DNA of 64,000 bases, from the NCBI RefSeq assembly GCF_905475465.1, contig NC_062250.1, forward strand, positions 11,864,501 to 11,928,500, read 5' to 3'. The position numbers were made by a program, and so were the translations under genes. This document shows positions 56,706-64,000 of the stretch, piece after piece. The stretch is from Pieris napi (taxonomy: Eukaryota; Arthropoda; Insecta; Lepidoptera; Pieridae). The notes beneath the pieces were generated by a model. It made no database searches and was not told where the DNA came from. It was given only the letters and a program-made list of their open reading frames with translations. The first letter of the stretch is position 1. Each line of letters begins with the position of its first letter.

Positions 56706-57086
56706 GTCTGCAACGCACTTTTATTACACACTTATAAGGTAAAATATAAGGTAAAAACTGTTAAAATAACTGTCTTTTTATTTTTTCTAATAAAGCTGAC
56801 ACGTTTCTTACTGCAAATCATAAGACTAAATAATCTTAGATAAAGAGGGTATTCTGATATATTTTTTTATTTCTACTGTCCTAAATATAGGACAGTAGGC
56901 TTATCTGGGTTAAGGTGTAAAAGTGGGTACCTGAGCTATTTTTCTCAAAACTTCGAGGCCGTTGCGCGGGCTGTTCCACTTAAAATAATTAAATAATATT
57001 TTAAAGGGTTTATAACAATACCTAACTACAACATATTTTCGCTATTAGAAATCGATTACTTAAAAAAAAAATTTTGACCCACCCTA
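56706..57086 (-). promoter_or_regulatory. Transposon right end and upstream region of the piggyBac-like gene
   Basis: Contains a perfect hairpin-type palindrome with 11-bp arms CTACTGTCCTA/TAGGACAGTAG and a 4-base spacer (56873-56898). A further half-site CTACTGTCCTA lies in the intron (56530-56540). The terminal 12 bp are the TIR. The repeated motif is a candidate site for the element's own DNA-binding protein. Confidence 0.4.
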
Positions 57087-57094
57087 ACCTATAG

Positions 57095-57618
57095 GTAACA
57101 GACGTGTCACTTAGTTTTAAAGTCTCAATTACAGTTTTTGTTAGTCCATCGTCGCAACCCCACTATATGTTTTAAGTATAACCTCATGTTTTAAAGTTTA
57201 AACGATTAAATCCGAGACCTTCGCCTAGGGACCATCAACGACTTCGTTGCACGGTCATCCAGGTTTACGTTCGAGCAGGCGGACGCGTCCCGCGGATAAA
57301 CACAAACAAAGAAGGATTAAAGCCAGTGAACACTAAGCTTCAAACAAAGAGTTTAATTTATTTGAACATCTCTCCAACAAGCTCCACCCAACTTAACACA
57401 CGGGGTAACTTTCAATAACTGTAGCACTTGTTTTAGTTTGTAATGACAAAGTTTTGATAAATATGAGTATAAAGGTTATAGAAAAATGTAAAATGCACAT
57501 TTTGAGGAATTTAATAGATAACAGTATTTTTTTTACTTTGTATCTATTTCGTTAAAAGTAATGGAAAATTGCACTTTCTCTGGATCATTTAATATTGATT
57601 TTAGTTAACTTAATTGAA

Positions 57619-57657
<39 letters not shown>

Positions 57658-58977
57658 ATTAAATATGTATTGAAAAATAATAAGTATATCAGTATCGCAA
57701 TAGGTTAAGAATATACATAGCGCAAAATCACCTGCATCATGAGCATACCCCACATACACACCTTCACGTACTTACCCTCACTTTTACACCATCACACAAC
57801 ACAGCCAAATTAGGTATTACTTAGTTGAATGTATTGAATAATTTTTTGTTTGTTTGATAATGTAAATTTTTGTTCCTTTTTGTAGTAAAATGTATTATGT
57901 ATTCCATCTTTGGCTATATTTTCAGTGTAACTGTTTGTTATTATATATAATTTATGTTAGCTGTAGGTTTACGAAATAAATAAACGCCACAGGGACCAAA
58001 CTTTTTAATGAATATTATTATTACTATGTAATTTAAGAAAATTGTAAACACTGTATATTTGTTGGAAATTTAAATATTATTATACATATCAGAAATCAAG
58101 ATATTACGTTAACAGAAACGATGGTTGTGGTTTCTCATATCGACTTAGCGCATTGGTATTCGTATACGTTACCCGCCAGATGCAGACGTCGGTAACATTA
58201 CCATGTTGAGTCATCCACTCTTATAAATATTTTTAGAATAACAAGAGCTACCCATATTTTTGAATCGGCAGCCCTTGTTACTGCTATTTCGAATAGTTCC
58301 TTTAAATAAAAGTACAGATGCCTTAAACATGAACAATAAGCAACATATTATAGCTCGTAACCGTAAAGAAACTTGAGAAGCGCGTATATAGTATTTAAAA
58401 CTAGACTAGAAACACGATTATTTATCTTAAATAGAATACCTGTGTACCACTACATAAATTGTATGGAAAATCGAACTGTCAAAAGATACAAATATTGCAT
58501 TGATGAATACAAAGCTATAAAAAAATTGTAGTGAATTAAATCTCTTAATTATAACCATTTTCGTTAACTTTGAATACGCATTTTTTCTTCTTAAAAGGAA
58601 ACTAATCCATAGTAATCCACAAGTAATTGGATATTCTATGTGGCAATGTCATGATTATAAAGATTACTTCGACTGGAACAATTTAACCAATTCCTATTCA
58701 GCCTAATACTCGAAAATCTTGTTACAAATTTCAGATCACAGATAAAGAATTTTCCTTGTATTTTTCAGGGGATTCCAACGTTAAACCACGCTACTCAGGA
58801 ATTGGTCGATAGCGCGTTATAAGCCAATAACAGATCGAGGGTAAGCTTTCTGAAAATGTTCTTAAGGTTCACTGAATACAATAAAATAACTCTAACACCC
58901 TCAACAAACCTTCCATAGGCGTTAAATACCTAAACGTTTCCCTAGCTAAATTAATCAATTATTGTAAAAAAAATAAA
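57095..58977. other. Spacer, mostly unrecognised
   Basis: Contains a long AT microsatellite (about 57618-57659), a short copy of the 'gccacagggaccaaa' repeat (57985-58060), and otherwise AT-rich DNA without coding signatures. Confidence 0.45.
57985..58060 (+). repeat. Dispersed repeat ('gccacagggaccaaa' family), copy 2
   Basis: 'cgccacagggaccaaacttt', ATT-rich spacer and 'gaaaattgtaaacactgtat' parallel 48095-48235. Confidence 0.5.
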
Positions 58978-59095
58978 ATAAATCAGTGGCGCTACAACCT
59001 TTTTAGGTATCGGATTAAGATTTCAGTGTCAGTTTCATGATCATTTGACTATCTAATAGGCAAGTACGTGAACAGCCTCCTGACACATGCTTTTT

Positions 59096-59417
59096 GAGGC
59101 GAATTCTACGTCCGACGAAAGTAGTTAAAAAATTTCTTCGCATGTTGTCTTAATTTTGAATACAAAGTTTCAAACCTACTCTGTGGCATTCTATCATTAA
59201 GAATTGGATGTACTAAATGCATCCTATTTTCCCTCCGTTTTTGTCTCTTCCAGCGACGGTAAGCCAACCACGACGAGACCGCTTCGTTCAACGCCATGTT
59301 TCGTACTGAGTAAAACTCCTTCTTAATTCCTCCCCAAATGCTCGCGCGTTGGTACGCACCTTGTGGACGCAACGGTCGCGCGTAATACGCCCGTGAGAAT
59401 CGCGGAGAATTCGCCCT
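59096..59417 (-). mobile_element. Deletion derivative of a second Harbinger family
   Basis: GGCGAATTCTACG at the left (59098-59110) and GGCGAATTCTCCG on the other strand at the right (59403-59415) are inverted repeats with one mismatch. The right subterminal part is CpG-rich ('caacggtcgcgcgtaatacg'). Only the first ~63 codons of a transposase gene remain, joined directly to the opposite terminus. TIRs differ from those of the 48.9-kb Harbinger, so it is another family. The TSD could not be fixed. Confidence 0.68.
59106..59297 (-). pseudogene. Harbinger transposase N-terminus, truncated by internal deletion
   Basis: From ATG at 59297: MALNEAVSSWLAYRRWKRQK, then HLVHPILNDR, SRFETLYSKLRQHAKKFFNY, FRRT and stop. 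The HPI...FxTLYxxLR...KFFNYFR motif is the classical start of insect Harbinger transposases. The stop codon is created where the coding sequence meets the terminal repeat (CGTAGAATTCGCC). No catalytic residue is left. The longer open frame up to 59537 reads through SINE sequence and is not real. Confidence 0.68.
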
Positions 59418-60420
59418 TTCTGGACAAGCTCTAAGACAAGCCGGTTTTTTCACGATGGTTATCTTCACGGTTCGAGTGAATGTTAAATAGAAAGAAAATC
59501 TATTGGTGCCGGGGATTGAACTTAGGGATGAAATCACACGCCGACCACTAGGCCAACACTGCTCCTTTTTCTCGTGTCTTTACAAATAAAAAAGGGGGCT
59601 AAATTAGTTAACGTATAAGTGACTATTTTTTGATAGCGATTTCTTTTGCCCTTACTGGCCCCTAAACTGCCCCTGAAACCGACGAGTCAAAGTGCAGGAA
59701 CTGCGAAGAAAACTTTGGCGATATTTTATGCCCGTATCTGCTACAGACAAGTCTCCACACCCAAAAGGGGTGTCTGGAGCGAACATTAAAAATATATTTT
59801 AAGTAATAATAATATACACGGATATTTAATGTATTTACCGCATCATAGTCACACTTATGTCTATTTATTTAATTTAGATTTAATATCTTTATGTTGACAC
59901 ACACAATCTACACCGGGATATACACCCGGTATGGAGCCATGTTTAAAAATAATTTATTGGTTTAATACTTGCCGAGCGCGAATCATAAAATAACAGAAAG
60001 CATAAATCGCAAAGCACCTTTCGATAACAGTCACGTTTGATGATCTACGGGAAATTCATTTCATTGGCTTTTACTCCTTGCACTAATTACATTTTTCTGT
60101 TTTTCACGCAATTAGCACTTATTCGTATGGGTACGGAAAATATCGTGAATAAAGCGGAATCTTTAAGACTCAAAGTTCAGTCACCAACTACTTATCTATA
60201 AAGAATAATCTACCCCATACATTTATTTGTCATCTTTATAAATCACAGTTACAATTAGCCTTAGAGATCCAATCTTTATATATTTCTTTTCTGCTTGCTT
60301 GTGACGGGTGGTTTCGATATTTCACACGTAATTAACGTAACTGTTAATTCTTCAATTTTATTAAAACATCTGTGAACCAGTGCAACTTAATGTTTTTACA
60401 CGCTTTATATTAGCTTCACC

Positions 60421-60440
60421 TGTATGTATGTATGTATGTA
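60421..60440. repeat. (TATG)n microsatellite
   Basis: Five tandem TGTA/TATG units, followed by 'accgactccttcggactcga', a GC-richer block that looks like part of a dispersed repeat with the microsatellite at its edge. Confidence 0.7.
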
Positions 60441-60553
60441 ACCGACTCCTTCGGACTCGATTTTGACCCACTTTTAACGGACAGATTTAATTCAAACTTT
60501 GCGCACCTGTCAAAGATCGATGACAATGCAATAATCCAAAAAAAAAATTACCT

Positions 60554-60615
60554 AAAAAATAAATAATAGTTTAAAAAAACTAAAAAACACGCTTTTAAAC
60601 TATTATTTATTTTTT
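60554..60615. repeat. Hairpin with 23-bp perfect arms
   Basis: The arm at 60554-60576 (ending 'aataatagtttaaaa') is the exact reverse complement of 60593-60615; the loop is 16 bases. It probably belongs to a small inverted-repeat element together with the flanking block at 60440-60540. Confidence 0.75.
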
Positions 60616-63247
60616 AAATTCAACATACAGATAAACCCCCTTACAACTTTTTAAATAGTATTTAATATTTTTTTACCGATTGTTAGAGAATTTAGCTAAT
60701 TGAAAAAAACGGTATTCGTAATATTTTCCACGAGATGGAAAATAAGTAATTAGGTAATTTTATTGGCAAGGTGTATATAGATAAGACATAAGCCTAAACC
60801 TAGAATAATACTTACTTAGTAATGTTTGCTTCTAAGGTACTTAGAAGTAAAAGCAGACGTGTAGTACATACAAGGTGTATCATTTACTTAAAACCCCACC
60901 CCCAACAGGTGTTTCCCGAGATTGCGCCTTTCACACTTTACGAACTCTTTTAAATGCCGATTAAATTGAATCCATAAACATTAATTTAATTAAGCTTAGG
61001 TATACATAACACTTTATTAGTAGCAATTTGCTATTTTTATAAGTGGATTAACGATTGTATTCTAAATTATATGCGTTGGAGCATAACAAAGGAGAACATT
61101 CAAATTGTAATTTATAAAACAATACACAAATGGAATCTTATTATATAATTTATTAATTTTCTAAAGTTTTCAGGATTTCTCTGCTAGAAACCTCAAATGA
61201 AAGAGTCAAACTCACCGCACTGGAACCAAGGAGCCAACTACTACACATCTTAATAAATGTTAACTGCGCGAGTTATATTCAGTGGCGGTTGTTGTATGGA
61301 TATATTCAAATACATATATAATATGTTAAATGAAATACTTTGTTTGAAGCTGGGTGGCCACTAACTTTAATCGTTTAAAATATGAGCTTTTTAACTAACA
61401 TAAATTCGGAGTAGGGGCGACGCTGAACTTGGCTTAGCGAAGGTTTCATAAATCTAAGTCTAAACTTCAATACAAGTACAATCGAAGTTTTTGGGCATCA
61501 TCGGAAACAACAATGTTGTATTACAATTTATGTGTGTGGGTAAACCTAAAGAGCTCATTTTGGCTTCAAGTCTATGACGATTGCTAACATTTGGTTTACG
61601 CTTATTATTATTAACTAATATATATATATGTAACTTAACTAATGTTATAACTCGCGCTTAGAAAATATTTTTAATTTATTTATTTATATTTATACATGAC
61701 CTTAAATATAAAATAAGTTGGTGTGGTGGAAACACAAACTGGACACAGTTTTTCTGTCCACCAGGACGTCGAACATATTTAAATAACTAACTTATATACT
61801 AGGGCCAGTGAAATATACACTAATAATTTGTCGGATAGTACGACCTGAGTTTTAGATATAAAATTATTGGGTCTGTAAAACCGCTCAATTTAGTCACTTG
61901 ACATAGATTTCATCCATAAAATGGTTAAATCACAATGTTATATAAACATATATATTGTATTTATACAATTGTGGATTAGCTTAATGTTATATGTTTGATT
62001 ACTGTATATAAAATCTTCTACTTCTCTAGGAACGTGTTCGTAGTTACACATAAGTTCTTTCTGTTTCATTTGAAAATATTTATTTAAAAATAAGTAAACA
62101 ACATAGTATGCATATGACTATGATAAAACATACAACAAAGTGGTTTTCAATTGTAAAAGTTCGCCGTATATTTGGAAACCATATAAACCGATGTTTAATG
62201 AAACGCAAAATGTACCAGTGTACGACTAACGTAAATAATGAAATAACGTTTTTTATTCACAATAACACGCTTTGTGGAGAACTTTTGTTGTTGTTATGAT
62301 GTTAAATCAGGTCCGTGTATTCTTTTAATTCAAATTTATTTTTCCGAAGTCGTGACATCTGTATATTGTTTAACAGAACATCAAATATGTTTCTATCAGA
62401 AGTACCGACATCAGCTCGTAATAAAAATCAAGCAGAGCTACAACCCATATTTAGCCATAAAGGGTTTCCTGGGTTGAATGCATGTTTCGGTCATTGGCTT
62501 AGTGCTTGACGAACGCGTTAGCAGAACTAAGACATGCCGATTTTCTCACAAAGTGTAAATTTTATTTACGAGCTATGGTTTATTTCTCACATAAAATGAG
62601 AATCAGTTGGTTTTACATAGCCGCGCTTCGAACGTACATAGGATAAAGAATCACGCACTACATAGCAAAAACATCTCACACCAGCCAGTAATAAAATATA
62701 AAAAACTGTCTCTCTTTCTAACTCACATAACATATGGACATAATCTAAAATAAAGCAGTTATTATTATTAAAACAATCCTCTATGAATATGTAAAGTCTA
62801 ACGATAACTAGCTCTATACCGATTTTTGTATTGATTTTCATCTCAGCTGCGTTGAGACCTAAACAAATGCGATTATATTCATAAACAACTCCCTGCGGGT
62901 AAAATAGATTCACCCAAAAGGATACAATTCAATTACTACGAGCCTTCCAAAGAGAGCTTAAACAATGGTTTTATTCTTAAAGGGATTTGGATACCTGGCG
63001 TGGACTTATTGGAGAAAAGGGTATCTTTTCATATTGAATTTTCTATTAATACAAAGAAATCTAATTTAAAATGGTTTAGGGTTTTATAGTAAGAACTAAG
63101 TATGCCTCGCGTTTGTTAATCGATAAATAATCTATCCAACACAATGATTTACAATTCAAGCCTAAATTCAAACAAATCGTTCGAGCCAATTGTTTCTGGC
63201 TTGGAGGTTTGAAGGAATGGGAATATAGCTTTTTCTGATTACAAGGT

Positions 63248-63300
63248 TTTTTTTTATATAACAGGGGGCAAAAAGGCAGTAAAATCACCTGATGTTATTT
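63248..63300 (-). mobile_element. 3' end fragment of Jockey/CR1-type LINE
   Basis: T-run, 'tatataacagggggcaaa', 'aaggcag' and 'tcacctgatgtta' match the LINE 3' terminus in minus orientation; about 50 bp, 155 bp upstream of the lectin ATG. Confidence 0.65.
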
Positions 63301-63455
63301 ATGGTACATAATAGTCAATGTTACATAAGTATATGGAGTTTAAGGATATTGATATTTCCTATCGTATCCCTCACCCACTCAACAGATAAACAATTAAAAT
63401 TACAAAATTAAAAATAATGTTATCACTTCCCTTTTGACTGCTCGCGCAAGCGATC

Positions 63456-63510
63456 ATGGAGCTAATCTTTTCGTCCTGTTTTTTCCTGGTATTAGCAATC
63501 AGCCTAGTCG
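63456..63510 (+). CDS. C-type lectin (immulectin-like), signal-peptide exon
   Basis: ATG at 63456 gives MELIFSSCFFLVLAISLVG, a short N-region and a hydrophobic core typical of a secretion signal, ending in a donor G|GTAAGT (63510/63511), phase 1. It joins the exon at 63754. Upstream at about 63420 lies 'gttatcac', which contains a GATA-type site on the other strand. Such sites are common in insect fat-body and haemocyte genes; no clear NF-kB site was seen. Confidence 0.8.
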
Positions 63511-63753
63511 GTAAGTATTAATTCATATTTTCTCCACAATAATTGCATCATTACTGATAATTTATACTATTATAGAACGTATACAATAATCAAAGGGATT
63601 TTAATTAGAATGGAAATAATTCCTTATTTCTAGTAACTCAACACCACTGGCAAAGAGGTGTGTTGTTATCTACTGCATGAAATTTCTTTAAACTATGTTT
63701 AATGGTCACATAAGTAATAGTTAATAATTTGGTCCTTTAATATTTACCGACAG

Positions 63754-63867
63754 AGTCTCGTCAATTTCGCTACGATTACAAGTTTAACCAAGATATCCAA
63801 AGTTGGATCAAACTGCACCAAGTCCCCTCCACCTGGGAGGACGCAAGGCTGAGATGTCATCTTGAAG
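63754..63867 (+). CDS. C-type lectin (immulectin-like), start of first carbohydrate-recognition domain
   Basis: After a CCGACAG acceptor, in phase with the signal exon, it encodes ESRQFRYDYKFNQDIQSWIK, then LHQVPSTWEDARLRCHLE, up to the donor G|GTATAA (phase 1). The layout FRxDYxY...WxKLHxVPxTWxxAxLRCxxEG is the start of the first CRD in two-domain lepidopteran immulectins, and the Cys is one of the conserved CRD cysteines. These secreted haemolymph proteins bind microbial surface sugars and promote melanisation and encapsulation. The sugar-binding motif (QPD/EPN type) lies beyond the window, so specificity cannot be read. The gene continues past 64000. Confidence 0.82.
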
Positions 63868-64000
63868 GTATAATTTAAGTTATAGCAGGAGGAGATATTC
63901 CACTTGCCTCAATTTAAGTTGAAATCATTATGCCTCCTAATACACACTTGTGTGTTAAAATTCTTTGCAGTATAGTAGCATTTCCATTTAGATCATTGGA
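63868..64000. other. Lectin intron, cut by window end
   Basis: Starts GTATAATTT; no acceptor is seen before 64000. Confidence 0.7.

Larger units (their letters stand above)
52495..57094 (-). mobile_element. Composite DNA transposon, 8-bp TSD, 12-bp TIRs, 4584 bp
   Basis: ACCTATAG occurs at 52495-52502 and 57087-57094. Between them, the left end TAGGGTGGGTCA (52503-52514) and the right end (57075-57086) are perfect inverted repeats. An 8-bp duplication and TAGGG-type ends fit hAT-like or P-like superfamilies; Merlin and others also make 8-bp duplications. Contents on the minus strand, in order: a two-exon piggyBac-like N-terminus, a decayed transposase-like gene, and a nested foldback element. 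The copy is not autonomous. The superfamily remains unassigned. Confidence 0.85.
58981..59564 (-). mobile_element. tRNA-derived SINE split by a Harbinger derivative
   Basis: Tail and part of the body at 58981-59095 ('cagtggcgctacaac', 'gtgaacagcctcctgacaca'). The body and head continue at about 59418-59564 ('ctctaagacaagccgg', 'ttcacggttcgagtgaatg', 'ccactaggccaacactgctc'). Minus orientation. The intervening ~320 bp is a separate element. Confidence 0.8.
59565..63247. other. AT-rich DNA upstream of the lectin gene
   Basis: Contains a TATG microsatellite (60421-60440) and a long hairpin (60554-60615). Open frames at 62108-62299, 62274-62477, 62315-62509, 62587-62913 and 63076-63288 lack any family signature. 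Enhancers of the lectin gene could lie here but none is identifiable. Confidence 0.45.

Noticed and set aside
59298..59537. Upstream extension of the truncated Harbinger frame
   Set aside because: Reads through the TIR into SINE sequence.
62587..62913. 108-codon minus-strand frame upstream of the lectin
   Set aside because: AT-rich composition, no signal, domain or splice evidence.

Overview
This window is nuclear DNA of an insect, almost certainly a moth or butterfly (Lepidoptera). It is AT-rich, its genes have GT-AG introns, it holds many tRNA-derived SINEs and 3' ends of non-LTR retrotransposons of types I associate with Lepidoptera, and its two host genes fit: an allatostatin-A receptor and the start of a secreted C-type lectin (immulectin type). 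No prokaryotic features are present.\n\nLayout. 1-13 kb: retroelement relics. These are a PHD-finger LINE ORF1 broken by a 52-bp retro-insertion, an R1-like LINE inside a SINE, a lone THAP-type first exon and a 5'-truncated Jockey element with a clear target-site duplication (TSD). 13.8-20.4 kb: the allatostatin-A receptor, three coding exons (276+52+33 codons, 361 aa), plus strand, with small elements in its introns. 20.4-30 kb: its 3' region, then mostly anonymous AT-rich DNA. 30.1-33.3 kb: a nearly complete Jockey/CR1-type LINE, minus strand, inserted into an older repeat. 33.4-48.8 kb: relics, including a mariner remnant, RTE-like tails, SINEs and several MITE-like foldbacks.\n\n48.9-51.8 kb: a structurally intact PIF/Harbinger transposon with terminal inverted repeats (TIRs) and a 3-bp TSD. 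It encodes a DDE transposase (plus) and a MADF-domain partner (minus). Each gene lies partly inside the other's intron: the exons interlock reciprocally. 52.5-57.1 kb: a 4.6-kb transposon with 12-bp TIRs and an 8-bp TSD. It contains the two-exon N-terminus of a piggyBac-derived gene, a decayed copy of an uncharacterised arthropod multi-copy protein family, and a 2-kb foldback built from 275-bp units. 59.1 kb: a deletion derivative of a second Harbinger family, inside a SINE. 63.5 kb to the end: signal-peptide exon and first domain exon of the lectin.\n\nThe two host genes are probably functionally unrelated neighbours (neuropeptide signalling; innate immune recognition). Everything between them is transposon-derived or unrecognised. 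The most interesting material is the interlocked Harbinger and the composite 8-bp-TSD element next to it.
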